Part shown: positions 8,726 to 16,668 of the stretch, one piece after another | Layout of the letters: each line of letters begins with the position of its first letter | How positions within the stretch are numbered: the first letter of the stretch is position 1 | Assembly: GCA_963776195.1 (NCBI GenBank) | Contig: CAVZMO010000051.1 | Coordinates: forward strand, 1-64,000 | Length of the DNA stretch: 64,000 nt | Source of the DNA: CAVZMO01 sp963776195 | GTDB lineage: Bacteria; Nitrospirota; Thermodesulfovibrionia; Thermodesulfovibrionales; SM23-35 | Direction: 5' to 3' | Notes under the pieces: generated by a model | What the model was told of the DNA's origin: nothing | The model's input: only the letters and a program-made list of their open reading frames with translations | Databases searched by the model: none | Position numbers and translations under genes: made by a program

Positions 8726-9187
8726 TTACTTATGCTCAAAGAGGGTCTTCACTTCATTCATGAGCTCGTTGATATCTTTGAACTGTCTGTAGACGGAGGC
8801 AAACCTTACATAGGCAACCTTGTCGAGTTCTCTTAGGGAGGACATCACCTCTTCACCGACCCATGTGCTCTGGACCTCTTTGACGCTCAGGCCTATGAGT
8901 CTCTTTTCTATGGAGTCTGTAATTCCTTCGAGGGTCTCCATGCCGATCGGCCTTTTTTCACAGGCCTTTTTCAGTCCGGCCAGTATCTTTGTTCTTTCGA
9001 AGGGCTCCCGCCGGCCGTCTTTCTTGACGACCATAGGGATGATATCTTCCACGCGTTCGTAGGACGTGAAGCGCTTTGTGCATTTGAGGCATTCACGCCT
9101 GCGGCGTATCGCATTGCCTTCCCTGCTTGTCCTCGAGTCGATTACCTTGTCTTCTACATTCCCACAGAAAGGACACTTCACACCCAA
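8726..9187 (-). CDS. nrdR: Transcriptional repressor NrdR
   Basis: This 153-residue ATP/dATP-sensing repressor of ribonucleotide reductase genes has an N-terminal zinc ribbon (Cys5, Cys8, Cys33, Cys36; CPFC and CLKC) and an ATP-cone domain from about residue 47 (PMVVKKDGRREPFERTKILAGL). It is full length for the family. It is the last gene of a minus-strand cluster, 30 bases after glyA. No NrdR-box target was recognised in the window. Confidence 0.95.
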   Translation of the reverse strand: MGVKCPFCGNVEDKVIDSRTSREGNAIRRRRECLKCTKRFTSYERVEDIIPMVVKKDGRREPFERTKILAGLKKACEKRPIGMETLEGITDSIEKRLIGLSVKEVQSTWVGEEVMSSLRELDKVAYVRFASVYRQFKDINELMNEVKTLFEHK

Positions 9188-9217
9188 AACCTCAAAGGAT
9201 AAAATTTTGATTACTTC

Positions 9218-10480
9218 TTACACTGTTGCCTTTTGCTCCTCGCTGTATATAGGGAACTTCTCGCAGAGGATGTCTACCCGCCTCGATAATGAAGCGATTG
9301 CATCGGCATCTTTGTTGTTTTCTATGACCGACGTTATGATATCCGCTATTTCTGCCATCTCCTCTTCGCCCATGCCTCTTGTTGTTACACAGGGAGTGCC
9401 GAGCCGTATACCGCTCGTTATAGAGGCGGGCCTTTCTTCGTACGGGATGACATTCTTATTTACGGTGATCCCGGCCTTATCGAGAGCTTCTTCGGCCTCT
9501 TTGCCGGTGATTCCTTTAACGGTCAGATTCACAAGCATCAGATGGTTGTCCGTACCCCCCGAGATGATCTTAAACCCTTTTCTTACCAGCTCTTCCGCAA
9601 GTCTTTTGGCGTTCTTTATGACCTTTAACTGGTATTCTCTGAAATCTTGAGCGAGCGCCTCTTTCAGAGCGACCGCTTTTGCAGCGATAACATGGACGAG
9701 AGGCCCTCCCTGTATTCCCGGAAAGATCATCTTGTCGATCGCCTTTGCGTGTTCTGCTTTACACATTATCATGCCGCCTCTCGGTCCCCTCAATGTCTTA
9801 TGAGTTGTAGTGGTCACAAAGTCTGCGTGGGGGACCGGTGAAGGATGAAGACCGGCGGCGACAAGCCCGGCGATATGGGCGATGTCCGCCATGAGATAGG
9901 CGCCGACTTCTTTTGCTATAGCCGAAAAGGCTTCGAAGTCAAGAATCCTTGAATATGCACTGGCCCCTACGAGGATTATTTTCGGCTTATTCTCTTTGGC
10001 AAGGCGTCTCACCTCATCATAGTCGATATATCCGGAGTCCTTGTTAACGCCGTATGATACCGGTTTATAGAAGATCCCGGAAAAATTTACCGACGCGCCA
10101 TGGGAGAGGTGTCCGCCATGACTCAAGCTCATACTTAGGATTGTGTCGCCCGGTTTCAGTACGGAAAAAAGGACAGCCATATTTGCTTGTGAGCCCGAGT
10201 GGGGCTGAACGTTCACATGCTCGGCGCCAAAGAGCTCTTTTGCCCTCTCGATTGCGAGGCCTTCGACTATGTCAGCGTACTCACATCCGCCATAATATCT
10301 TCTCCCCGGGTATCCTTCTGCATATTTGTTTGTAAAAGCGGAACCCTGGACTTCGAGAACAGCGCGGCTTGCATAATTCTCGGATGCGATCAGGACGATA
10401 TTTCTTCTTTCCCGCTCTATCTCTCTCTTTATTGCATCAAAAACTTCAGGATCGGTTGTCCTAAGATTTTCAAATATCAT
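9218..10480 (-). CDS. glyA: Serine hydroxymethyltransferase
   Basis: This PLP enzyme interconverts serine and glycine with transfer of C1 to tetrahydrofolate. The 420-residue protein has the PLP lysine in TTTTHKTLRGPRGG (Lys228), the upstream ADIAHIAGLV segment and the NKYAEGYPGRRYYGG substrate loop. All family landmarks are intact. It overlaps rpiB by 11 bases, and the glyA-rpiB-nrdR association is common in several phyla. Confidence 0.97.
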   Translation of the reverse strand: MIFENLRTTDPEVFDAIKREIERERRNIVLIASENYASRAVLEVQGSAFTNKYAEGYPGRRYYGGCEYADIVEGLAIERAKELFGAEHVNVQPHSGSQANMAVLFSVLKPGDTILSMSLSHGGHLSHGASVNFSGIFYKPVSYGVNKDSGYIDYDEVRRLAKENKPKIILVGASAYSRILDFEAFSAIAKEVGAYLMADIAHIAGLVAAGLHPSPVPHADFVTTTTHKTLRGPRGGMIMCKAEHAKAIDKMIFPGIQGGPLVHVIAAKAVALKEALAQDFREYQLKVIKNAKRLAEELVRKGFKIISGGTDNHLMLVNLTVKGITGKEAEEALDKAGITVNKNVIPYEERPASITSGIRLGTPCVTTRGMGEEEMAEIADIITSVIENNKDADAIASLSRRVDILCEKFPIYSEEQKATV

Positions 10481-10928
10481 GTTTTTTCAAACGGTCCTCT
10501 ATCCGCGATATTTTTTCAAGCCTTCTTGAGTGCCTTTCTCCTTCAAAAGGAGTGCCGACCCACGTTCTTATGATCTCTTTGGCCAAATCTTTCCCAACTA
10601 TCCGCCCGCCGATAACAAGGATATTCGCGTTATTATGAAGCCTGCTCATCCTGGCTGTGAAAAGCTCATTGCACAGTGATGCCCTTACCCCGGGAAATTT
10701 GTTGGCAACGATAGACATACCTATCCCGGTACCGCAGATGAGTATCCCCTTTTCTATCTTTTGCGAAGAGACCGCTTCGGATACTTTTTCACCGAAATCA
10801 GGATAATCCACAGATTCAGAGCTGTTTGTTCCGTAATCGATATACTCGATATGGAGATTATCTAATAGGGATAGTATCTCTTTTTTTAGTTCCACACCTG
10901 CGTGATCACAGCCGATTGCGATTGTCAT
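10470..10928 (-). CDS. rpiB: Ribose-5-phosphate isomerase B
   Basis: This 152-residue RpiB/LacAB-family isomerase interconverts ribose-5-phosphate and ribulose-5-phosphate. GCDHAGVELK at residues 6-15 and the active-site Cys65 in GILICGTGIGMSIVANK are present, as is the C-terminal RHSRRLEKI element. The stop lies within the glyA start region, so the two are likely co-translated. Confidence 0.93.
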   Translation of the reverse strand: MTIAIGCDHAGVELKKEILSLLDNLHIEYIDYGTNSSESVDYPDFGEKVSEAVSSQKIEKGILICGTGIGMSIVANKFPGVRASLCNELFTARMSRLHNNANILVIGGRIVGKDLAKEIIRTWVGTPFEGERHSRRLEKISRIEDRLKKHDI

Positions 10929-11002
10929 TTTGATTTTAAATGAACCGAATTCATTAATATTATCCGAGAGGTTATCGGGAAGTCAAGAATGCCTCTGCCG
11001 CA

Positions 11003-12613
11003 CTATTTCTTCTTTTTTTCTATCCTCGGGAATAGGGCAGGTCCTTTGTTGATTCTCGTCCCGGGCTTCAGTCCACCCCATTCTATTGCAGTGGCAAAAT
11101 TTATGTCGGATATATCTTCTTCAACATTGAGTTGTTCCCATATCTTTTCTGCAGTGGACGGCATAAAGGGATACAAAAAAATTGCAATGAGACGTAAAGC
11201 TTCACATAGAGTATAGAGTATATTCGAAAGGGTACCCTGGTCATTTTCTTTCCACGGTATTGTGTGCTGAACATATTCATTTACTTCGTTGATTACGACC
11301 CATAGTTGAGCAAGGGCATGATGAAATTCAAGTCGATCCAAAAATCCCTCAAAGCTGGTATGCATGCTGCTGTGAGAATGAGAATCAAACCATCCATAAA
11401 TCCTTTTTTCCAAACCTTCTCTATCTTTACTTTCAATTCGTTCCGGAACAATCCCGTCCCTATATTTTTCTACCATGGTCAACGAGCGGCTCAATAAGTT
11501 TCCAAGGTCATTGGCCAGGTCCGTATTGAAACGCTGTATCATAGCCTGCTCGGAGAAGTCTCCGTCGAGGCCGAAGGGTACTTCCCTGAAAAGAAAGTAC
11601 CTGAAGGGATCAGCCCCAAAATCATCTGCAACTTTGTGAGGGTCAACCACATTGCCGAGGGATTTTGACATCTTCTTGCCGTTCATAGTCCACCAGCCGT
11701 GTGCGAAGATATTCTTCGGCAAAGGTAATTCGAGCGCCATTAACATCGCTGACCAATAGATAGCGTGCGTAGTAAGAATGTCTTTTCCGATCAAGTGATG
11801 GTCCGGCGGCCACCAGTGTTCAGATGGGATATTGCTTGCTTGCGGGGCAAGGTACCTTATGGCAGAATAGTAGTTCAAGAGTGCATCAAACCAGACATAG
11901 GTAACAAAATTGTCATCAAAAGGCAGAGGTATGCCCCAGGAAAGTCTCTGTTTCGGCCTTGAAATACAAAGGTCACCGAGGGGGTTGTTTTTCAGGAACC
12001 CGAGGACCTCATTTCTTCTTGTCTCGGGAAGGATATAATGCGGATTCTCTTCGATACACAGGATCAGCCTTTCTTTATATTTTGACATCAAGAAGAAGTA
12101 ATTCTCCTCGGATATCTGTTCCACCGGTCTTTTACAATCGGGACATTTGCCGTCTTCGACTTCCTTCTCTGTCCAGAAACGTTCATCCGGCAGGCAATAC
12201 CATCCCGAATAAAGCCTCTTTTCTATTTCGCCTTTTTCAAAAAGTTTACGAAGTACCTCCTGCACAGTCTTTATATGTTCCGTATCTGTTGTGCGAATGA
12301 AGGCATCGTTTTTAATGTTCAGCTTTTCCCAGAGACTCTTAAAATTTCCGACCATCGCATCGGCATGCTCTTTCGGCGCCATGCCTTTTTCACGCGCTGC
12401 CTTTTCAACCTTCTGGCCATGCTCGTCGGTCCCTGTCAGGAAGAAGACTTCATCCCCTTTTAACCTGTGATATCTCGCAAGGATATCGGCTGCCACGGTC
12501 GTATAGGCATGGCCTATATGAGGGATGTCATTTACATAATATATCGGTGTGGTGATGTAGAACTTGCCCTTCACTTGTCCTGAGGTTTCTTTCTGCGTTT
12601 TCTGGGATACCAC
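11003..12613 (-). CDS. metG: Methionyl-tRNA synthetase
   Basis: This 536-residue class I synthetase charges tRNA-Met. The HIGH motif is PHIGH at residues 31-35, KMSKS is at 314-318, and a single Cys knuckle is visible (WYCLPDE and CPDCKRP, about 143-160). It lacks the C-terminal EMAP-like tRNA-binding domain found in longer MetG proteins. The TAA lies just right of a 75-base gap to rpiB. The 5' end overlaps ricT by 43 bases, so the true start could lie slightly inside, at the Met just before the YITTPIYYVND region. Confidence 0.95.
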   Translation of the reverse strand: MVSQKTQKETSGQVKGKFYITTPIYYVNDIPHIGHAYTTVAADILARYHRLKGDEVFFLTGTDEHGQKVEKAAREKGMAPKEHADAMVGNFKSLWEKLNIKNDAFIRTTDTEHIKTVQEVLRKLFEKGEIEKRLYSGWYCLPDERFWTEKEVEDGKCPDCKRPVEQISEENYFFLMSKYKERLILCIEENPHYILPETRRNEVLGFLKNNPLGDLCISRPKQRLSWGIPLPFDDNFVTYVWFDALLNYYSAIRYLAPQASNIPSEHWWPPDHHLIGKDILTTHAIYWSAMLMALELPLPKNIFAHGWWTMNGKKMSKSLGNVVDPHKVADDFGADPFRYFLFREVPFGLDGDFSEQAMIQRFNTDLANDLGNLLSRSLTMVEKYRDGIVPERIESKDREGLEKRIYGWFDSHSHSSMHTSFEGFLDRLEFHHALAQLWVVINEVNEYVQHTIPWKENDQGTLSNILYTLCEALRLIAIFLYPFMPSTAEKIWEQLNVEEDISDINFATAIEWGGLKPGTRINKGPALFPRIEKKKK

Positions 12614-13455
12614 TTCTTGCGTTTTTCTTTCTTTTCCGGTTTCCCGGGTCCCTGTTCGGGCTGCTGTGGTCCAACGCTTGCATTAGTGGCTGTTATTGCG
12701 GGTTGATCTGGAGGCCCAAGCGTTTCTGAAAACGGGTCAATCGGCTCAATGACCACTTTGCGCTCTTCTTCATCTTCAGGGACGGAGATGGGTTCACTAT
12801 CCGGCACGGGGGTGCGCCCGTGCCATGTCTCGGAATACTCAAATCCCAAACAGCACATGAGTCTCCCGCAGGACCCGGATAACTTGTTTGTATTCAGAAC
12901 AAGTTCCTGTTTCTTTGCCATCTTGATAGAGATGGGTTCAAAGGAGGTCAGAAATCTTGTACAGCAGAGTTCCCGGCCACAGATGCCCAGGCTACCGACG
13001 ATTCTCGCACTGTCCCTCACGCCTATCTGTCTCATCTCTATCCGTGTCTTGAATCTCGATGCGAGGTCCTTTACGAGTTCTCTAAAATCGATCCGTTTCT
13101 CAGCGGTGAAATAGAAGATAATACGTTTTCTGTCAAGGGTCGCCTCCGTGCAGACCAGTTTCATGGGAAGCCCGCGTGCCATTATCCTCTCGAGGCAGTT
13201 TTCCCTCGCTTCCAATTCCAATTGCTTATTCTCTTCCTTCTGAAGCAGATCTTCCTTCCCTGCCTTACGGATGATTTTTTTTAACTTCCTTTCATGATCT
13301 TCTATGGTATATGGCTCCATGACGACCGTGCCGAGGTTAAGACCGAGTTCGGACTCAACGACCACGATATCGCCCTTTTTAACTTCCATGCCGTCGAGCT
13401 CGAAGTCGTATATCTTCCCGCAGGGTTTGAAACGCACTCCCACAATATCAGGCAT
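12571..13455 (-). CDS. ricT: PSP1-domain protein RicT/YaaT-like
   Basis: This 294-residue protein carries a PSP1 domain (residues about 60-200) with the family Cys clusters LGICGRELCCTRFL and SCGRLMCCLGFE. RicT homologues act in the Fe-S-containing Ric complex that tunes RNase Y activity in Bacillus; the role in this lineage is inferred. The C-terminal tail (about 225-294) is Pro-rich then strongly basic (KKEKRKKWYPRKRRKK) and probably disordered. The gene lies between metG and holB, the usual neighbourhood of this family. Confidence 0.9.
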   Translation of the reverse strand: MPDIVGVRFKPCGKIYDFELDGMEVKKGDIVVVESELGLNLGTVVMEPYTIEDHERKLKKIIRKAGKEDLLQKEENKQLELEARENCLERIMARGLPMKLVCTEATLDRKRIIFYFTAEKRIDFRELVKDLASRFKTRIEMRQIGVRDSARIVGSLGICGRELCCTRFLTSFEPISIKMAKKQELVLNTNKLSGSCGRLMCCLGFEYSETWHGRTPVPDSEPISVPEDEEERKVVIEPIDPFSETLGPPDQPAITATNASVGPQQPEQGPGKPEKKEKRKKWYPRKRRKKPQDK

Positions 13456-14572
13456 TTGTTACGTCCATTTCTTTCCTCAACAAAGAACCTGTATAGTTCC
13501 ACGTGAGGGATTTGTTTAGATTAAATTTGAAATATCCCTTAAGGGTATTCAATCTTTGATAATGTTCTATTATAACCTTTAAATCCATTGGGCTGCTTAA
13601 CCCATTTATATATTCCTTGAGGTCGATATTGATCAGATCTGTTCCCTCCCGATTTATTTTCATGGCGGCCATGTCCCTGAGCAGGACCAGGAGAAAATCA
13701 AACCATTTTTTCATATCTTCCTTCGATGCCCAGCCATCTTTTTCCATATTGAGCATTGCCTTCAGGAGCTTTATGAACCATGCCCTCTCTTCAATGAGGT
13801 CTCCCGAGATCGCCTCGCCGGGCCTTCCCATCGAAAGCCTGATCAAAGTCGAAAGTTGAGAGTCATCCTTTGGCGGGCCTGCCTGCTTGCCTGCTTTCAG
13901 GCTTGCAGATTTTCCGGTTTTCCTGCCGCTGACAGCCGGCTGGTTACCGATGACTTTTTTTATGACTTCTTCGCACGCTTCAAGAGAAAGGGGGGCAAAG
14001 TTTATCCGTGAACATCGAGACCTGATTGTATCGGGCAGACGGTCAGGGTTTGCAGATATCAGGATTATGAGACTGTTTCCCGGCGGTTCTTCCAGGGTCT
14101 TGAGGAAGGCGTTCGCCGCATATTGGTTCATGGCATCGGCGTCATCAACGATCACGATTTTATATCTGCCCTCAAAGGCTTTCAGGGAGAGAACATCGTC
14201 GATGGCCCGTATCTCCTCGATCCTGATCTGATCGCTTTCGGGTGAGATAAGTAAAAAATCGGGATGGGTGCCGGCATCGATCTTCTTGCAGGAGGTACAT
14301 TCGTCGCAACAATCGTGGTTCGACAAGCTCACCATGACACTTGTCATCCTGAGTTTATCGAAGGATCGCAAAGGGAGGCTTGGGACTGCCGACTGCTGAC
14401 CATTGCCTGTCTTTAAACAATTTAATGCCTTGGCAAGATTGATCGCCGTGAGCTTTTTCCCTATGCCCGATTCTCCTGCAAACAGGTAAGATGACGGTAT
14501 CCTGCATCTCTGAATAGTTCTCAGGAGTATGCCGACAGCTTTATCCTGTCCTATGACGTCTTTTAACGCCAT
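13448..14572 (-). CDS. holB: DNA polymerase III delta' subunit (clamp loader) with repeat-derived inserts
   Basis: This AAA+ clamp-loader subunit (374 residues) has the P-loop GESGIGKK at 33-40, zinc-knuckle cysteines (Cys52, Cys88/89, Cys92, Cys95; CCDECTSCKK), the box KIVIVDDADAMNQYAANAFLKTLEEPP and sensor 1. About 25 residues (roughly 62-87, including SFDKLRMT and VSLSNHD) are inserted between the P-loop helix and the zinc knuckle. They derive from an imperfect palindromic repeat at 14315-14372 that keeps the frame. A second low-complexity insert, KSASLKAGKQAGPP, lies near the C-terminal third. The start overlaps the neighbouring P-loop gene by 10 bases. Confidence 0.9.
   Translation of the reverse strand: MALKDVIGQDKAVGILLRTIQRCRIPSSYLFAGESGIGKKLTAINLAKALNCLKTGNGQQSAVPSLPLRSFDKLRMTSVMVSLSNHDCCDECTSCKKIDAGTHPDFLLISPESDQIRIEEIRAIDDVLSLKAFEGRYKIVIVDDADAMNQYAANAFLKTLEEPPGNSLIILISANPDRLPDTIRSRCSRINFAPLSLEACEEVIKKVIGNQPAVSGRKTGKSASLKAGKQAGPPKDDSQLSTLIRLSMGRPGEAISGDLIEERAWFIKLLKAMLNMEKDGWASKEDMKKWFDFLLVLLRDMAAMKINREGTDLINIDLKEYINGLSSPMDLKVIIEHYQRLNTLKGYFKFNLNKSLTWNYTGSLLRKEMDVTNA
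13873..13908. repeat. Second small palindromic insert in holB
   Basis: This GC-rich stretch is built from cctgc/gcagg words (centre CCTGCTTTCAGG) and encodes SLKAGKQAGPP on the minus strand. It sits in a region of DNA polymerase III delta' that is not conserved, and looks like a decayed palindromic element rather than native sequence. Only one copy is seen in the window. Confidence 0.4.
14315..14372. repeat. Palindromic REP-like element inside holB
   Basis: The two halves TCGACAAGCTCACCATGAC and GTCATCCTGAGTTTATCGA are imperfect reverse complements around a 3-base centre. Read on the minus strand they encode SFDKLRMT...VSLSNHD. From general knowledge, peptides of exactly this kind recur in unrelated proteins of many environmental bacteria, as products of an abundant intergenic palindrome that can insert in frame. 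Confidence 0.75.
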
Positions 14573-15132
14573 GTTTCAAGCTCATTAAGTATCAGGCCAA
14601 TTCTATTTTCTAAAGTCGTTATATTTCGGTTTAAAAAGACAAACCTGCTCTTGATCCGGGAATCGTTACAAAGACCCAGGATCAGGTAGTTTAAGTGTTC
14701 GAGGTAGCTCTCGTTCAAAGCAGCTTTGCCCTCCTCATGCATAAGGGGAATGCCCGGCTGTATCAGCACCAGGACTTTGAATAACTGGTTCGTCGCTTCG
14801 AAACAGTGGTCAAGGTAGCCTTCTAATTCAATAAAATTAACTTCTGTTGACCCCTGAATATCTGCGAGGGTATATGCAGCCATGTCTAAAGGTGTTCTAT
14901 CAGTAATGAATTGTCGTTGCTCAGCATGCCACAGTTTCTTTGCGGTATCCAATATTTTATGTTGGATCGAGAGTCTTTCTTGAAAATTCATCGGTTTGGA
15001 TGGGTCCAAGCCATGTTCTTTAAATACCTCTGAAGTGCTGGTTTTAACAAACGGCATGCCGGTTTTTTGGGCAATTGCCTCCGCCAGCGTTGTTTTCCCT
15101 GTTCTGTGGCTCCCACACAATCCAATATTCAT
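14563..15132 (-). CDS. P-loop NTPase/kinase-like protein (AAA_28 type)
   Basis: This 189-residue P-loop protein has Walker A GSHRTGKTTLAE at residues 8-19. A TDRTPLDMAAYT segment (about 79-90) is typical of AAA_28/NadR-like ATPases related to nucleoside or nicotinamide riboside kinases. The substrate is unknown. It occupies the place beside holB where many genomes have thymidylate kinase (tmk), but it lacks the DRY/DRW and lid motifs of Tmk. It is the first gene of the minus-strand cluster. A TATACT box lies 8 bases before the ATG and no Shine-Dalgarno sequence is visible, so a leaderless start is possible. Confidence 0.7.
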   Translation of the reverse strand: MNIGLCGSHRTGKTTLAEAIAQKTGMPFVKTSTSEVFKEHGLDPSKPMNFQERLSIQHKILDTAKKLWHAEQRQFITDRTPLDMAAYTLADIQGSTEVNFIELEGYLDHCFEATNQLFKVLVLIQPGIPLMHEEGKAALNESYLEHLNYLILGLCNDSRIKSRFVFLNRNITTLENRIGLILNELETWR

Positions 15133-15255
15133 CGTGATTAGTATAACAAATAAAGTTTATTGTCATGTAGCAGGTTATTGAGATGGAGCATGGGACCTGT
15201 TAAATATATAGATTAAAGTCGGGTTCCTGACTATAATGAAAATAAAAGAGGTGGT

Positions 15256-15636
15256 ATGATCATGAAAAAGATTTTAGCAGTAATAATTTTCTCGTTTCTG
15301 GTTGCAGGATGTGTAGCCCATGTTACTCCTGAGGGAACATATTTAGAGCCTCTTCCTCTGTCAATCGTATTAGGGCCGCCAATAATTGTGGAGCCGCCTC
15401 ACCACGTAGCTCTCAGGCCACTCCCGCCTATCGTGGTGGCGCCAGAAAGGCGCACTTATTTCTACAACAACCTGTACTATTACTACTGGGATAACTTATG
15501 GTACTACGGTGAAAGGGAAAGGGGCCCCTGGTATAAACTGCCCAGAGAATACTATCCCAGGCAATACAGGGAAAGGGACAGAGATCGGGATCAAAGACAG
15601 AGGAACGAAGATTACAGGCATAGAGACAGGTATTAA
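15256..15636 (+). CDS. Small Tyr/Arg-rich lipoprotein, unknown function
   Basis: This 126-residue predicted lipoprotein has a signal peptide with the lipobox LVAGC (Cys at about 19). The mature part is Pro-rich and then Tyr/Trp-rich (TYFYNNLYYYYWDNLWYYGE), ending in a highly charged Arg/Asp tail (RERDRDRDQRQRNEDYRHRDR). It resembles small periplasmic or outer-membrane lipoproteins of unknown role. ATGs at 15256 and 15262 are both possible; GAGGTGG precedes the first. It stands alone and is followed by a perfect 25-bp inverted repeat. Confidence 0.7.
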   Translation: MIMKKILAVIIFSFLVAGCVAHVTPEGTYLEPLPLSIVLGPPIIVEPPHHVALRPLPPIVVAPERRTYFYNNLYYYYWDNLWYYGERERGPWYKLPREYYPRQYRERDRDRDQRQRNEDYRHRDRY

Positions 15637-15661
15637 CTCTTATTTCAACGAATGTCTCGTG

Positions 15662-15713
15662 ACAGACCCAATGACAGGGAGAGAAATTTTTCTCTCCCTG
15701 TCATTGGGTCTGT
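15662..15713. repeat. Perfect 25-bp inverted repeat
   Basis: The left arm 15662-15686 (starting ACAGACCCAATGACAGG) is exactly complementary to the right arm 15689-15713 around a 2-base centre. It follows the lipoprotein stop by 26 bases. It could act as a transcription terminator because its inner part is AAATTTTT. However, no T-run follows the right arm, and the length is unusual for a terminator. Confidence 0.8.
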
Positions 15714-15817
15714 GGATTTACGGTCAAGAATTCTATATTCTAAACCACGTTGGGAGCTGACTCTGCGAGAGAGATGCTGTTATCTCAAATATATCGAAAG
15801 ATTAAAGGACAACGATT

Positions 15818-16186
15818 TTACGTGTAGTGTATGTCAACTTCATAGACAATAGCTGAGTGGTTGGTGGAAGAATCGGTGCCTTCACAACTAAGCGCTCCTT
15901 TTGCCGCCGCGCTGCGGTTCCTGATCATTTCGGTTATGACCCCGGTTAGATCAAACCCACCATCAACACAGTCTTTTCTTAAACAATTTACTATGAAAAA
16001 AGCATAGCTGTCGGGAGTGAAATTAAAGGTCCGAAGTATCGATTTTGACCCACTCTGGTTATATGTCATATTCATGGCGATGTTTGCAACCTCAGGGAAG
16101 TGTGTAGCTACAGAGCCTGCTTCACGTCTCTGCTGCGTCCTTTCCTGCATCCTCTCCATCATTGCTACATTCCTACTGTTATTCAT
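15818..16186 (-). CDS. Conserved-looking hypothetical protein
   Basis: This 122-residue protein was not recognised. The N-terminus is Met/Arg/Gln-rich (MMERMQERTQQRREAG). The rest looks like a compact soluble domain with YAFFIVNCLRKDCVDGGFDL and HSAIVYEVDIHYT. No signal peptide or membrane span is visible. It reads in the same direction as the cold-shock gene, 53 bases downstream of it and beyond a terminator-like hairpin. GAGAGG lies 3 bases before the ATG. Coding potential is judged moderate. Confidence 0.5.
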   Translation of the reverse strand: MNNSRNVAMMERMQERTQQRREAGSVATHFPEVANIAMNMTYNQSGSKSILRTFNFTPDSYAFFIVNCLRKDCVDGGFDLTGVITEMIRNRSAAAKGALSCEGTDSSTNHSAIVYEVDIHYT

Positions 16187-16202
16187 GTTCCTCTCAAAGG
16201 AG

Positions 16203-16231
16203 AAGGCCCCCTCTTTCGGAGGGAGCCTTGC
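16203..16231 (-). terminator. Terminator-like hairpin after cold-shock gene
   Basis: On the minus strand GGCTCCCTCC and GAGGGGGCC fold around a GAAA loop directly after the csp stop and are followed by TTCTCCTTT. It lies in the 53-base gap before the next minus-strand gene. Confidence 0.6.
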
Positions 16232-16239
16232 CCAATTAA

Positions 16240-16440
16240 TTAGAGTTTGACTACATTGATCGCTTTGGGACCTTTCGGGCCTTGTTCAGTATCAAAGCTG
16301 ACGTTGTCACCTTCGGCAAGGCTTTTAAATCCATTGCCCTGGATGGACGTATGATGAACAAAGACATCACTATTGTCTTCACTGGTAATGAAGCCAAAAC
16401 CTTTGCTGTCGTTAAACCATTTCACAGTTCCTTGTGTCAT
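16240..16440 (-). CDS. cspA: Cold-shock domain protein (CspA family)
   Basis: This 66-residue single cold-shock domain binds single-stranded RNA/DNA. RNP1 is SKGFGFITSED (about 12-22) and RNP2 is VFVHHTSIQ (about 26-34). It is full length for the family. Its leader of roughly 108 bases contains a strong terminator-like hairpin (16488-16521), suggesting control by attenuation or RNA structure. The promoter region abuts the left end of the transposon. Confidence 0.95.
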   Translation of the reverse strand: MTQGTVKWFNDSKGFGFITSEDNSDVFVHHTSIQGNGFKSLAEGDNVSFDTEQGPKGPKAINVVKL

Positions 16441-16487
16441 TTTGTTAACCTCCTTATCTATAAACTAAAATTTCAGAAGGACCCAAT

Positions 16488-16561
16488 AAAAAAGGCCCCA
16501 AAGCTAAAAGTCTTTGTGGCCTTCTGTGAACGCAAAAACCTCTAAAATCCTTGTAATTATA
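16488..16561 (-). promoter_or_regulatory. csp promoter and leader with terminator-like hairpin
   Basis: A TATAAT box reads on the minus strand at 16561-16556, placing transcription start near 16549. Within the leader, GGCCACAAAG (16521-16512) pairs 9 of 10 with CTTTGGGGCC (16503-16494) and is followed by six T (16493-16488). This has the form of an intrinsic terminator located between promoter and gene. The -35 region (CTAACT at 17-base spacing) is weak. Confidence 0.65.
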
Positions 16562-16601
16562 CTATCATGTCCTTGAGCAGTTAGTCAAGGTAATTCAAGA
16601 A

Positions 16602-16620
16602 TGGGTAGTGGGTCAGTTTG
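16602..16620 (+). repeat. Left terminal inverted repeat of transposon
   Basis: TGGGTAGTGGGTCAGTTTG matches the right end exactly as its reverse complement. Confidence 0.9.
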
Positions 16621-16634
16621 GTTTTCCCGATCCC

Positions 16635-16663
16635 TTTCAATGCTTGACCGTTCATGCTACACT
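16635..16663 (+). promoter_or_regulatory. Promoter with conserved spacer motif, probably leaderless
   Basis: TTTCAA (16635-16640) and TACACT (16658-16663) are separated by exactly 17 bases. The ATG begins 5 bases after the -10 box, so the message would start at or next to the start codon. The region shares CAATGCTTGA-CG-TCA with the transposase promoter at 18641-18669, suggesting one regulator for both. Confidence 0.55.
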
Positions 16664-16668
16664 AAAGC

